Shown: piece by piece, positions 1-9,169 of the stretch
Layout: each line of letters begins with the position of its first letter
Numbering within the stretch: position 1 is the stretch's first letter
NCBI GenBank assembly: GCA_038198445.1
Contig: JBBPZZ010000107.1
Span: 7,762 to 71,761 of the forward strand
Reading direction: 5' to 3'
DNA from: JACDDK01 sp038198445
Lineage (GTDB): Bacteria; Actinomycetota; Rubrobacteria; Rubrobacterales; Rubrobacteraceae
Length of the DNA: 64,000 nucleotides
Notes under the pieces: model-generated
The model's database searches: none
What the model was told of the DNA's origin: nothing
The model's input: the letters and a program-made list of their open reading frames with translations, nothing else
Translations under genes and position numbers: made by a program

Positions 1-1007
1 CGGCGGGTAGTCTTGACGAACGTTTCGAGCGCCTCGAGAGCCGCTCCGGTGTCTATGGACTGCTCCGCGCTCCGCACGCCATCTTCGAGGGTCCCGGCTC
101 TTCCGGAGACGAAGATCGCCGCTCCGGCGTTCATCAGGATCACGTCTCGCGGCGCCCCCTCTTCCCTGCCGGACAATACGTTCCGCAGGATGCGGGCGTT
201 GAGGTGGGCGTCGCCGCCGAGAATTCCGTCCGGGGCGTGGCGCGGCAGGCCGAAGTCCTCCGGGGAGATCTCGTACTCCTCGATGCCGCCGTCCGAGACC
301 TCGGCGACCTTCGTGGGGCCGCTCACCGTGATCTCATCCATCCCGTCCGCCCCGTGGACGACGAGCGCCTTCTCCGCTCCGAGCTCCAGCAACGCCTCCG
401 CGACCGGCCGCACGTAATCTCCGCTAAAGACCCCGATGAGCTGGCGGCGCGCTCCGGCCGGGTTGGTTAGAGGGCCGAGCAGGTTGAAGACCGTGCGGAA
501 CGGCAGCTCGGCGCGCACCGGAGCCACGAACCGCATCGCCGGATGGTGGGTGCGGGCGAACATGAACCCGATCCCGGCCTCCGCGATGCAGCGGGAGACC
601 TGCTCCGGCCCAAGCTCTATCTCCGCGCCAAGCGCCTCCAGCACGTCCGCGCTCCCGGCCTGGCTCGTCGCGGCCCGGTTTCCATGTTTGGCGACGGTTA
701 CTCCGGCCCCGCGCGCTACGAACGCCGCCGCCGTGGAGATGTTGATAGTACCCTTCGCGTCGCCGCCGGTGCCGCACGTATCCACCACGTCATCCGGGGC
801 CTCGACCTTTGCGGCGAAGCGGCGCATCGCGCGGGCGAAGCCGACTATCTCCCCCACCGACTCGCCCCTAATACGCATGGCGGTCAGGAGCGCCGCTGTC
901 GCCGCCTGCGGCACGGTCCCCTCCATGATCGTCTCCAGCGCCCGCTCCGCCTCACCCTCGGAGAGCGCCTCTCCCGACGCTACCTTTCGTAAGGGGTCGC
1001 GTAGCAT
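1..1007 (-). CDS. trpD: Anthranilate phosphoribosyltransferase, 3' end cut by window edge
   Basis: Transfers the phosphoribosyl group of PRPP to anthranilate in tryptophan synthesis (cytoplasm). About 335 codons are visible, nearly the full family length. I translated the minus strand from the ATG at 1007. It shows the PRPP-binding GTGGD motif at residues 79-83, preceded by VDTC and followed by the Ser/Thr-rich loop, and the KHGNRA motif near residue 105. The start lies 2 nt after the trpG stop, so the two genes are surely co-transcribed and probably translationally coupled. The C-terminal few residues lie outside the window. Confidence 0.95.
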   Translation of the reverse strand, partial: MLRDPLRKVASGEALSEGEAERALETIMEGTVPQAATAALLTAMRIRGESVGEIVGFARAMRRFAAKVEAPDDVVDTCGTGGDAKGTINISTAAAFVARGAGVTVAKHGNRAATSQAGSADVLEALGAEIELGPEQVSRCIAEAGIGFMFARTHHPAMRFVAPVRAELPFRTVFNLLGPLTNPAGARRQLIGVFSGDYVRPVAEALLELGAEKALVVHGADGMDEITVSGPTKVAEVSDGGIEEYEISPEDFGLPRHAPDGILGGDAHLNARILRNVLSGREEGAPRDVILMNAGAAIFVSGRAGTLEDGVRSAEQSIDTGAALEALETFVKTTR

Positions 1008-1009
1008 CC

Positions 1010-1573
1010 TTAAAGCCCCAGGAAGTTCTTGAGCAGTTCGTGGCCGCTGCGCGTCATGATGCTCTCCGGGTGGAACTGCACGCCCTCGACCGGGTACTCG
1101 CGGTGCCGGACGCCCATGATCGTGCCGTCCTCGGTACGGCTGGTTACGACCAGGCACTCCGGCAGGGACTCGGGTTCGATCACGAGCGAATGGTAGCGCG
1201 TCGCCTCGAAGCCCTGCTCGACCCCGGCGTAGACGCCCTCGCCGTCGTGCAGGATCTTCGCGGTCTTGCCGTGGACCGGCTCCCCGCGCACGACCTTCGC
1301 CCCGAAAGCCTGCCCGATGGACTGGTGACCGAGGCAGACGCCCAGCAGCGGAACCTCTCCGGCGGACTCCGAGATCAAATCGACCGAGATCCCCGCCTCG
1401 TTCGGCGTGCAGGGACCGGGCGAGACGACTATCCTGTCCGGGTGGAGGTCGAGGACTTCCTGGGGCGTCAACTCGTCGTTGCGCCGCACGATCACCTCGG
1501 CCCCAAGCTCGCCCAGGTACTGGACGAGGTTGTACGTGAATGAGTCGTAGTTGTCTATGACGAGGACCCGCAT
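1010..1573 (-). CDS. trpG: Anthranilate synthase component II (glutamine amidotransferase)
   Basis: Supplies ammonia from glutamine to the TrpE subunit. At 187 aa it has the normal length of a stand-alone class I amidotransferase. The catalytic triad is visible: Cys80 in GVCLGHQ, and His168 and Glu170 in FHPES. The N-terminal strand with DNYDSFTYN is typical of TrpG/PabA. Its partner trpE is not adjacent but lies about 21 kb away, after hisF-hisIE. A PabA-like dual role in folate synthesis cannot be excluded, but the tight link to trpD favours tryptophan. Confidence 0.95.
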   Translation of the reverse strand: MRVLVIDNYDSFTYNLVQYLGELGAEVIVRRNDELTPQEVLDLHPDRIVVSPGPCTPNEAGISVDLISESAGEVPLLGVCLGHQSIGQAFGAKVVRGEPVHGKTAKILHDGEGVYAGVEQGFEATRYHSLVIEPESLPECLVVTSRTEDGTIMGVRHREYPVEGVQFHPESIMTRSGHELLKNFLGL

Positions 1574-1624
1574 GAGTGGACGGATTTTAGCCGATATACC
1601 AGGCTCTTACAGAGAGGAGACGCC

Positions 1625-2575
1625 ATGACGCTACTGCTCACCGAGAACGAGGTGGAGAACCTCCTCGATATGTCCTCGACGCTCGACGCCGTGGAAGACA
1701 TACTGCGCCAGCACGCCGAGGGCCGCGCCACCAACCGCGCCCGCCGCCGGGTCTCGCTCCCGACCGGCGGCCTGAACGTGATGTTCGCCGGAGCGCCGGA
1801 GATCGGCGCTCTCGGGCTCAAGGCGTACACCATAGCCAGGAGCGGCGCCCGCTTCTACACCATGCTCTTCGACCCCGAGGGCGGAGACCTCCTCGCCATC
1901 ATCCAGTCGGACAAGATGGGCCAGCTCCGCACCGGAGCGGCGTCCGGCGTTGCCACCAAGCACCTCGCCCGCGAAGACGCCACGACTCTGGGCGTCTACG
2001 GTGCGGGCTGGCAGGCGGAGAGCCAGCTAGAGGCCATCGCCGCCGTGCGCGACCTCGAACGGGTGATCGTCCACAGCCGCTCGGAGGAGAAACGCAAGGC
2101 GTTCGCGGAGAAGATGGGCGAGAAGCTCGGCATGGAGATAGAGACCACGAGCGCCCCGGAGGAAGCCGCCGCGCAGGACATCGTCGTCACCGTTACATCG
2201 TCGAAGGAGCCGGTGCTGCTCGGCGAGTGGCTCCGTCCGGGGGCGCACGTCAACGCCGCCGGGTCGAACATGCTGTTCAAGGCCGAGATCGACCGCGAAG
2301 TCGTAAAGCGCGCGAGCTTCGTCTGCGTGGACTCTCGCGAGGAACTGGGCCTGGAGGCTGGCGACCTCATGCCCTCTCTGGAGACCGGAGTGATCCTGCC
2401 GGAGGAGGTCCGCGAACTGGGACAGGTTATTGCCGGACAACTACCCGGCCGCCACGGCCCGGAGGACATAACGCTCTTCGCCAGCCAGGGTCTCGCCCTC
2501 GAAGACATGGCCGCCGCCCGAATCGTGTATGATCGGGCCGTCGAGCAGGACGTGGGACGGGACATCGAATTCTAG
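1625..2575 (+). CDS. Ornithine cyclodeaminase / mu-crystallin family NAD(P)-dependent enzyme
   Basis: A 316-aa member of the OCD/mu-crystallin family, which deaminates or reduces amino acids and imines (ornithine cyclodeaminase, alanine dehydrogenase, ketimine reductase). Family marks are GLKAY with Lys66, RTGAASG at 102-108, and the Rossmann motif GAGWQA at 126-131. Sequence alone does not settle the substrate. The ATG at 1625 is preceded by a clear purine-rich ribosome site (GAGAGGAG). The gene diverges from trpG across about 50 bp, so the two promoters must lie in that short gap. Confidence 0.85.
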   Translation: MTLLLTENEVENLLDMSSTLDAVEDILRQHAEGRATNRARRRVSLPTGGLNVMFAGAPEIGALGLKAYTIARSGARFYTMLFDPEGGDLLAIIQSDKMGQLRTGAASGVATKHLAREDATTLGVYGAGWQAESQLEAIAAVRDLERVIVHSRSEEKRKAFAEKMGEKLGMEIETTSAPEEAAAQDIVVTVTSSKEPVLLGEWLRPGAHVNAAGSNMLFKAEIDREVVKRASFVCVDSREELGLEAGDLMPSLETGVILPEEVRELGQVIAGQLPGRHGPEDITLFASQGLALEDMAAARIVYDRAVEQDVGRDIEF

Positions 2576-2662
2576 GGTACTCGTGGGCGTCACGAGCACG
2601 GCGGCCACCCGTTGTATCGCCATGGTCCTTCTCATCAGCAAAAGAGTTTTGCGAAACCTAGA

Positions 2663-3817
2663 ATGCGGATGGTGAGAATGATGGGAGAATTGCGCGCCGC
2701 CCGGCTGGCGGTGCTTGCCGTGTTCTTTCTCAACGGCTTCGCGTTCGCGAGCTGGGTAGTCCGTATACCGGCGGTTAAAGAGAAGCTGTCTCTTAGCGAG
2801 GGTCTGCTGGGACTGGCTCTGTTGGCGATCGCGGTCGGGGCGCTCACGGCGATGACCGCCGTCGGATGGCTCATAACGCGCTTCGGCAGCCGCCCGGTGG
2901 TGGGAATGACCGTCCTCCTCTTCTGTCTGACGCTGCCGCTACCGGCGTTGATGCCGAACCTTCCGCTACTGGTGGCCGCTCTTTTCGTATTCGGCGCTTC
3001 GGGAGGCGCGCTCGACGTATCCATGAACTCGCAGGCCGTGGCGGTCGAAAAGGAGTACGGGCGTCCGATCATGTCCTCCTTCCACGCGGCGTTCAGCTTT
3101 GGCGGTCTCGCGGGCGCGGCGAGCGGCGGTTTCATCGCTTCTCTCGGAGTCGGAGTCTCGCTTCATCTCCTGGGGATCGCGGCGCTGTCCGCCGTCGTGG
3201 CGGGTCTGGCTTACGGATTCCTCCTCCCCTCTAGCGTGGACGCGGGTGAACCCGGCGCACCGGCGTTCGCGCGTCCGACGAAGGCGCTCGCCGGACTGGG
3301 GATCATCGCCTTCTGCGTCCTGCTCGGAGAGGGCGCGATGGCGGACTGGAGCGCGGTATATCTGAAGGGTACGCTGGAGACCGGAGCGGGGTTCGCGGCG
3401 GCCGGATACGCCGCGTTCTCGCTCGCGATGGCCTTCGGGCGACTATTCGGCGACCGGTTTACGGAGCGGTTGGGTCCGGCCCGGCTCGTCCGGCTCGGGG
3501 GCGCTCTGGCCGCTGTGGGACTCGGGATCTCTCTGGCCGTGGCGCAGCCCGCGATCGCTCTCGTCGGCTTCGCCAGCGCGGGACTGGGTTTCTCCATAGT
3601 CTTTCCGACCGCGCTAAGCGCCGCCGGACGCACGGAGAGCGTGGCGCCGGGTCCGGCCCTGGCGGCCGTCTCCAGCGCCGGCTACTTCGGCTTCCTCATT
3701 GGCCCGCCCATCATCGGGTTCGTGGCCGAGTTGATCGGCCTCGGAGGCGCCCTCTATATAGTCGCCATCCTCAGCGCCGCCATAGTCCTGCTCGCCGGGA
3801 CCGTGCGGTCCAAGTAA
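2663..3817 (+). CDS. MFS transporter, YbjJ/fucose-permease-like
   Basis: A polytopic membrane protein of about 384 aa with roughly 12 hydrophobic segments. It has the early motif ASWVVRIPAVKEKL and a GWLITRFGSRPV loop between TM2 and TM3, as in YbjJ-like members of the major facilitator superfamily. The substrate is unknown. The start is uncertain: ATG codons occur in frame at 2663, 2669, 2678 and 2681, and the last two follow a weak GGTGAG. A TTG at 2612 would add a non-conserved hydrophilic tail. It follows the cyclodeaminase gene by about 90 bp and may be co-transcribed with it, which could hint at an amino-acid-related substrate (inference only). Confidence 0.8.
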   Translation: MRMVRMMGELRAARLAVLAVFFLNGFAFASWVVRIPAVKEKLSLSEGLLGLALLAIAVGALTAMTAVGWLITRFGSRPVVGMTVLLFCLTLPLPALMPNLPLLVAALFVFGASGGALDVSMNSQAVAVEKEYGRPIMSSFHAAFSFGGLAGAASGGFIASLGVGVSLHLLGIAALSAVVAGLAYGFLLPSSVDAGEPGAPAFARPTKALAGLGIIAFCVLLGEGAMADWSAVYLKGTLETGAGFAAAGYAAFSLAMAFGRLFGDRFTERLGPARLVRLGGALAAVGLGISLAVAQPAIALVGFASAGLGFSIVFPTALSAAGRTESVAPGPALAAVSSAGYFGFLIGPPIIGFVAELIGLGGALYIVAILSAAIVLLAGTVRSK

Positions 3818-3891
3818 GATGTAGCCTGGCGTCCCGGAGAACACAAACCGGTAAACTGACGATCCGACACCAACGAATGGGAGGGGTACAC

Positions 3892-6351
3892 GTGACGGAG
3901 CTTTTCGAGAAGAGTCCCGAGACCGGGGGAGACTACGAGCCGCTCGGCGCGGCGGAGCTGCTGGACCACGACGACCGGGGAGTAAGGCTGAAGGCCGGCT
4001 CGACCACCGTCGAGGTCTCCGCGCTCGCGCCGGATCTGTTCCGGGTCGGGGCGTTTCCAGAGGGCCGGACGGCGCGCTACGATTCCGAGGCAATAGCGAA
4101 GGGTGAGTGGGAGCCGGTCGAGGTCTCGATGTCGGAGTCGGAGGCAGAGATCACGCTCTCCACCCCGGATGCGACGGCGCACATAGCCCTGAACCCCCTT
4201 CGCATCCGCTTTACCGATGCGGAGGGCCGCGAGTTCGCGGCCGACGACCCGGACCTCGGCATGGGCTTCGTGGCGGGCCGCAAGCAGAGCGTCATCACCA
4301 CTCCGCTCGGAGACCCCGCGCGGCTGTACAAGAAGCGTCAAGAAGGTGAACGGTACTTCGGCTGCGGAGAACGCACGAGCGGCCTGGAGAAGACCGGTTC
4401 CTACCAGGTCTTCTGGAACGTGGACCCGCCGGCGGGACACACCGCCACGTTCGAGAACCTCTACACCTCCATCCCCTTCACCCTCTCGATGGTCGCCGGA
4501 GAAGCCCACGGCCTGTTCTTCGACAACACGCACCGGGTCGAGTTCGACCTGGCGAAAGAGGCTGCGGGCCGCGCCTACTATGGCGCCGAGGGCGGGGACA
4601 TCGTCTACTACGTCTTCGCCGGCCCGACACCCCGCGAGGTACTCGACCGCTACACCGAGCTAACCGGCCGCACCCCAATGCCGCCGATGTGGTCTCTCGG
4701 AAACCAGCAGTGCCGGTGGAGCTATGAGACTGACGAAGAGGTGCGAGAGCTTGCCCGTCAGTTCCGGGAGCGGGACATACCGTGCGATGTGATCTTCCTG
4801 GACATCGACTACATGGACGGATACCGCGTCTTCACCTGGGACAAGGACCGTTTCCCCGACCCCGAGAAGCTCATCTCCGACCTCCGCGAGCAGGGCTTCC
4901 GCGTCGTGACCATCGTGGACCCCGGCGTGAAGACCGACGAAGACTACCCGGTCTACGTCGAGGGCCGGGCGCGCGACCTGTACTGCAAGACCCAGGAGGG
5001 CGAGGAGTTCCACAACATCGTCTGGCCGGGGATGTGCGCCTTCCCGGACTTCACGAACCCCGAGACGCGCGAGTGGTGGGGCGAGAACCACACGGCGCTC
5101 ACCGAGGCGGGAGTCGCGGGGATCTGGAACGACATGAACGAGCCGTCGCTCTTCGTACCGCAGCAGTCCACGATGCCGGGGGACGTGGTGCATCCTGGCG
5201 GCGGCGACCCGAAGTGGCACGCCCAGATCCACAATACCTACGGCTCCCTGATGGCCCGCGCCACCCGCGAGGGTCTGCTGAAGCTAAACCCGCACGAGCG
5301 CCCGTTCGTAATCACGCGCGCCGGATACGCCGGCCTGCAGCGGCACGCGATGCAGTGGACGGGCGACAACTCCGCGTGGTGGGAGCACCTGTGGATGAGC
5401 ATGCCGCAACTCCAGAACCTCGGCCTCTCCGGGGTGGGTTGGGCCGGCGTGGACATCGGCGGCTTCTTCGACGACTCGAACGGCGAGCTGTTGGCGCGCT
5501 TCACCGAGTTCGGCGTCTTCCAGCCGTTCTGTAGGAACCACTCGGCGAAGGGGACCATCAGCCAGGAACCGTGGTCCTTCGGGGAGCCCTACGAGTCCGT
5601 GTGCCGGGAGATGATCAAGCTCCGGATGCGGCTCCTCCCTTACCTCTACACCGTCTTCGAGGAATGCCACCGAACCGGCGCCCCGATCCTGCGTCCCCTG
5701 CTCTTCGAGTACCCCGGCGACGAGACGACCTACACGGCGGACGATGAGTTCCTGTTCGGCGGCGATCTGCTCGTCGCCCCGATCACGCGTCCCGGCATCG
5801 AGCACCGCCACGTCTACCTGCCCAAAGGAACGTGGTTTCACTACTGGACGGGCGAGCGCTTCGACGGCCCGGCGCACATACTCGCACACGCCCCGCTCGG
5901 CCAACCGCCGCTGTACGTCAAGGCCAACAAAGCCGTTCCGATGGGACCGGCGTTCAGCCACACGGACAAGAAAGCGGATCTCCTAACTCTCCTCCTGTAT
6001 CCAGCGGAAGGTACAGGCGAGTCCACGCTGTACGAGGACGCGGGCAACGGCTTCGGATATCAGAGCGGCGAGTACGCCCGGCGGACCATCGCCTGCGAGG
6101 TTATGGGCGGCGGCATCACGGTTCGCATCGGGGAGCGCGAGGGTTCCTTCGTGCCGGAGCGCAAATCGGTCCACCTGGAGCTACGGCAGGTAAACACCCG
6201 TCCCGAGAACGTGCTGGTGAATGGCGAGGAGGCCGACTGGGACTATGAGGAGTCCGGCGGGAGCATCACGGTGCGGCTGGCGGAGACGGCTGACGAAGTC
6301 TCGGTGGAGGTGCGTGTTCCCGTCCCGGACCTCGATCCCTCCTCGCGGTAG
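3892..6351 (+). CDS. Glycoside hydrolase family 31 alpha-glucosidase
   Basis: Hydrolyses terminal alpha-glucosidic bonds of oligosaccharides; no signal peptide is seen, so it is probably cytoplasmic. The 819-aa protein has the GH31 catalytic core. The nucleophile is Asp414 in WNDMNEPS, and the likely acid/base is Asp492 in WTGDNSAWW. The VDIGGFF and FCRNHS motifs follow, then a C-terminal beta-domain. I chose the GTG at 3892 because GGGAGGGG ends 5-6 nt upstream; an in-frame ATG at 3877 lies inside that ribosome site and is unlikely. It converges with a HAD sugar-phosphatase-like gene, and the two share a bidirectional hairpin terminator. Confidence 0.93.
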   Translation: MTELFEKSPETGGDYEPLGAAELLDHDDRGVRLKAGSTTVEVSALAPDLFRVGAFPEGRTARYDSEAIAKGEWEPVEVSMSESEAEITLSTPDATAHIALNPLRIRFTDAEGREFAADDPDLGMGFVAGRKQSVITTPLGDPARLYKKRQEGERYFGCGERTSGLEKTGSYQVFWNVDPPAGHTATFENLYTSIPFTLSMVAGEAHGLFFDNTHRVEFDLAKEAAGRAYYGAEGGDIVYYVFAGPTPREVLDRYTELTGRTPMPPMWSLGNQQCRWSYETDEEVRELARQFRERDIPCDVIFLDIDYMDGYRVFTWDKDRFPDPEKLISDLREQGFRVVTIVDPGVKTDEDYPVYVEGRARDLYCKTQEGEEFHNIVWPGMCAFPDFTNPETREWWGENHTALTEAGVAGIWNDMNEPSLFVPQQSTMPGDVVHPGGGDPKWHAQIHNTYGSLMARATREGLLKLNPHERPFVITRAGYAGLQRHAMQWTGDNSAWWEHLWMSMPQLQNLGLSGVGWAGVDIGGFFDDSNGELLARFTEFGVFQPFCRNHSAKGTISQEPWSFGEPYESVCREMIKLRMRLLPYLYTVFEECHRTGAPILRPLLFEYPGDETTYTADDEFLFGGDLLVAPITRPGIEHRHVYLPKGTWFHYWTGERFDGPAHILAHAPLGQPPLYVKANKAVPMGPAFSHTDKKADLLTLLLYPAEGTGESTLYEDAGNGFGYQSGEYARRTIACEVMGGGITVRIGEREGSFVPERKSVHLELRQVNTRPENVLVNGEEADWDYEESGGSITVRLAETADEVSVEVRVPVPDLDPSSR

Positions 6352-6361
6352 GAGCAACCGT

Positions 6362-6403
6362 GGAGAGTGGTCTACGGTCGCGCTGCGCCGTAGACCACTC
6401 TCC
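6362..6403. terminator. Perfect inverted repeat, bidirectional U-less terminator
   Basis: A 16-bp perfect stem (6362-6377 with 6388-6403) around a 10-nt loop, between the convergent GH31 and HAD genes. It overlaps the last codons and stop of the HAD gene. No T-run follows on either strand, so this would be a U-less (I-shaped) terminator, a kind described in actinobacteria. Confidence 0.75.
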
Positions 6404-7031
6404 GCAGGTTCGGGTCGGTAAAGTCTTCCGCCACCACGAACGCGCTCGCCGCGCGCAGCGTCTTTGGCTGTTGGGTCGAGGCGATACCGATGGTCGGGAT
6501 ACCGGCCCCGACCGCTGACGAGATACCGGAGGGCGAGTCCTCGAAGGCGAGCGCGTCTTCGGGCGCGATGCCGAGCCTCTCGATGGCCGTACGGTAGGGC
6601 GCCGGGTCCGGCTTTCCGATGCCCACCTCGTCGGTGACGATTACCGGGTCGAAAGCGTCGTGCAGACCCAGGGCGGCGAGAATGGCGAGGACGTTGGCCT
6701 TCGGGGCGTTGGTGACGAGTGAGATCCTCAAACCCCGCTCCCTGGCCGTCCCCACAAAGTCCACCAGGCCGGGGAGGGGTTCGAGGTCCACGGCGCGCTC
6801 CCGGAAGTCTTCCTCTTTCGCGTCGGCGATGGCCTGTATCTCCTCGGCACTCAGGCCCGGCACGAGGTCTTTGGCGATCTTCGCGTTGCTCCGGCCGCTG
6901 ATCCTCTCCCGGTAAAGCTCCTCGTCCACCTCGATGCCGTGCGGCTTCAACACGGTCGCCCACGTCGGCAGGTGCAGCGAGTCGGTGTCGGCGAGAGTGC
7001 CGTCGAGGTCAAAGAGAAGAGCTTGGTACAA
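6372..7031 (-). CDS. HAD-superfamily phosphatase / beta-phosphoglucomutase-like
   Basis: A 219-aa HAD subfamily IA hydrolase. Motif I is FDLDGT with nucleophile Asp8 and Asp10, motif II is VTNAP, motif III is the Lys of IGKPDP, and motif IV is FEDSPSG. The four-helix cap between motifs I and II fits beta-phosphoglucomutase or sugar-phosphate phosphatases. Lying next to a GH31 glucosidase suggests a sugar phosphate substrate, but this is inference. The start is TTG at 7031, four nt after the stop of the upstream membrane protein gene, so the two form an operon. Its 3' end is embedded in the 6362-6403 hairpin. Confidence 0.85.
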   Translation of the reverse strand: MYQALLFDLDGTLADTDSLHLPTWATVLKPHGIEVDEELYRERISGRSNAKIAKDLVPGLSAEEIQAIADAKEEDFRERAVDLEPLPGLVDFVGTARERGLRISLVTNAPKANVLAILAALGLHDAFDPVIVTDEVGIGKPDPAPYRTAIERLGIAPEDALAFEDSPSGISSAVGAGIPTIGIASTQQPKTLRAASAFVVAEDFTDPNLRRVVYGAARP

Positions 7032-7035
7032 GCTA

Positions 7036-7374
7036 CTACCCGTAGTAGAGGACCATGTTCAAGGCGCGGGTGACGATGAGCAGCGCCCCGATATACAGGA
7101 GTATAAACAGGTGGCCGCGCTCCCGGCCCTTCCGCAGCGGGCTCGTCTTGTACTCGGCCATCCCGAGCAAGATGCCGACCGCGCAGAGACCCCAGATCCA
7201 GTAGAAGAGGAAGTACCGCGCCGTGTTGCCGGGGTCCGGGTTGAGCGACGCCCACCCAAACGCCGCCGTCACGAAGGAAGCGAGCGAGACCGAGAGCGTG
7301 AACAGCACCTTGTTCGCCCGGCTCCGGCGCCTCCACGCGAGCCAGCCGGTAACGGCTTTAGAGATGGCTTTCAT
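7036..7374 (-). CDS. Small membrane protein, function unknown
   Basis: A 112-aa protein with three hydrophobic segments, at about residues 22-45, 52-74 and 88-110, separated by short charged loops. The N-terminus is basic (KAISK, WRRRSR). I do not recognise a family. A longer frame extends upstream, but the extension is the antisense of the YbaK gene, so the ATG at 7374 is the sensible start. It is followed closely by the HAD phosphatase gene and probably shares its transcript. Confidence 0.65.
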   Translation of the reverse strand: MKAISKAVTGWLAWRRRSRANKVLFTLSVSLASFVTAAFGWASLNPDPGNTARYFLFYWIWGLCAVGILLGMAEYKTSPLRKGRERGHLFILLYIGALLIVTRALNMVLYYG

Positions 7375-7424
7375 GGGACCAATATTAGCAGCCGGAACCC
7401 GGCCCGCCGGTGAAAGTTCCCAGT

Positions 7425-7904
7425 TCATTTCAACGGGATCACCACCCCACCCGTCACCTCCACCAGTTCGCCAGGATGAAGCCCGAAAACGACGTGCGTA
7501 TGTCCCGCCGCGGCCCAGACCTCTTCCTGCCTCGCGAGGTCTTCGTCGACGAAAGTAACCGGCGCCTGCGCGTGTCCGATGGGCGGCACGCCGCCTATTG
7601 CGTACCCGGTCTTGTCGCGCACGAAAGCGGCGTCGGCCTTCGCCACCGGCTCGGAGACGAGTTCGGATATCCTTTCCTCGTTCACGCGGTTCGGACCGCT
7701 GGCGAGGACCAGTATGGATCTCCCGGTATCCTCTCCTCTGAAGACGAGCGACTTGACGATCTGCTCCACCCCGCAACCGAGCGCTTCCGCGGCATCGACC
7801 GCGCTCCGGGCGGTCCGTTCCAACTCCACCACCTCCACCCGGACACCTCGCTCTTCCAGCGCCTCGCGCACCCTCCTTACACTGGCCCTATCCGCGTAAG
7901 CCAT
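7425..7904 (-). CDS. YbaK/ProX-family aminoacyl-tRNA deacylase
   Basis: A 159-aa protein of the YbaK/ProRS-editing family, which removes mischarged amino acids (Cys or Ala from tRNA-Pro, or related) in trans. The conserved Lys51 in the QIVKSLVF strand and the GGVPPIGH segment mark the editing pocket. Which mischarged tRNA it clears cannot be told from sequence. The ATG at 7904 matches the family start; an upstream ATG at 7937 would add 11 unconserved residues. It diverges from the MFS gene at 7967. Confidence 0.88.
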   Translation of the reverse strand: MAYADRASVRRVREALEERGVRVEVVELERTARSAVDAAEALGCGVEQIVKSLVFRGEDTGRSILVLASGPNRVNEERISELVSEPVAKADAAFVRDKTGYAIGGVPPIGHAQAPVTFVDEDLARQEEVWAAAGHTHVVFGLHPGELVEVTGGVVIPLK

Positions 7905-7966
7905 CCCCTGACCTTCCAGTCTCAAACACCCGAGCATTGTAGTACCGGGGCGTTAGAATAACCGCC

Positions 7967-9094
7967 GTGCGCCGACTCCTAGCCCTCACCTGCGCGATAG
8001 TCCTCGTCGATACGATCTTCTACGCCGCGCTCGTCCCGTTGGTTCCTTATTTCAGCGACGAGTTCGGACTCTCCAAGTCGACCGTCGGTATTCTGAGCGG
8101 GGCGTTCGGAGCGGGTGTGCTGATCGGCGCGGCGCCAGGAGGTTTCCTGGCGTCCCGCATCGGCGTGAAGGTAACGGCCCTGGCCGGGCTGGCGCTAATG
8201 TCCGCAACCAGCCTCGCTTTTGGCCTCGTGGATACGGCGCCTTTGCTGGTGCTGGTTCGGTTCGCCGGGGGGTTCGGAAGCGCGCTCTCGTGGGTCGCGG
8301 CTTTCACGTGGCTCGTGCGGCGGGCGCCGGAAGAGCGGCGGGGAGAGTTGATCGGGTTGATGTTGAGCGCCGCCGTCTTCGGGGCGCTGCTCGGGCCGGT
8401 ACTCGGAAGCGTCGCGGCGGTTGTGGGCATCTTGCCCGCTTTCGCATCCGTCGCGGCGGCGGGGGTTGGCATCTCGATCTGGGCCGCTCTAGAGCCGGAG
8501 CCGGCGCTCGTGCAGCGGCAGTCGCTCTTCGGGGCGCTACGAAGCGTTTGGAGACCGCAGCTTCTGACCGGGCTCTGGTTCATCGCGCTCTCGCCCCTGA
8601 TCTTCTCCGCCCTCGCCGTCCTTGTCCCTCTGGAGTTGAATAGCTTCGGATGGGGCGCGGCGGCCGTCGGGGCGGTCTTTCTAACGAGCGCCGCCTTCGA
8701 GGCCACGGTCCATCCCCTGCTCGGACGCTGGGCCGACCGCAGCGGCTACCGGCCGCCGATCCTGGCCGGCCTACTGGCCTCGATAGCCATCCTCATCGCC
8801 CTTACCATCGCCGCAAACCCCTGGCTGCTGGCGCTGCTCGTCGTACTCGCCGCGGGAGCTTTCAACGCAACCCTCGTCCCCGGCACGGCGCTCTTCTCCC
8901 GCGGGACGGAGAAGATCGGCATGGATCAAGCGATAGCTTTCGCCATGGCCAACTTCGCCTGGGCGATGGGGTACGCAGTGGGCGCCCCTCTAGGCGGCGC
9001 TCTGGCCGACCTGCACGGCGATGCTCTCTCGTATGTCGTACTGATGTCGGCATGTCTGCTGACGCTGTTGCTAATCCGGCGAGGGCCAGGTTAA
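7967..9094 (+). CDS. MFS transporter
   Basis: A 375-aa integral membrane protein with about 12 hydrophobic segments. The early SDEFGLSKSTVGILSGAFG stretch and the GFLASRIGVK loop are the usual MFS motif A region between TM2 and TM3. It is shorter than many drug exporters and resembles arabinose-efflux (AraJ)-type permeases. The substrate is unknown. The start is a GTG at 7967, and the gene diverges from the YbaK gene across about 60 bp. Confidence 0.82.
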   Translation: MRRLLALTCAIVLVDTIFYAALVPLVPYFSDEFGLSKSTVGILSGAFGAGVLIGAAPGGFLASRIGVKVTALAGLALMSATSLAFGLVDTAPLLVLVRFAGGFGSALSWVAAFTWLVRRAPEERRGELIGLMLSAAVFGALLGPVLGSVAAVVGILPAFASVAAAGVGISIWAALEPEPALVQRQSLFGALRSVWRPQLLTGLWFIALSPLIFSALAVLVPLELNSFGWGAAAVGAVFLTSAAFEATVHPLLGRWADRSGYRPPILAGLLASIAILIALTIAANPWLLALLVVLAAGAFNATLVPGTALFSRGTEKIGMDQAIAFAMANFAWAMGYAVGAPLGGALADLHGDALSYVVLMSACLLTLLLIRRGPG

Positions 9095-9169
9095 AGGCTT
9101 CAGGTATGATGGTCAGGTATTGAGAACTGGTTGGCGTCAATCGAATATTTCGACTGAATAGGGGATGCT

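Noticed and set aside
7375..7776. Extended 246-codon version of the small membrane protein
   Set aside because: The extra N-terminal part is Arg-rich antisense of the YbaK gene; the ATG at 7374 begins the membrane protein proper.
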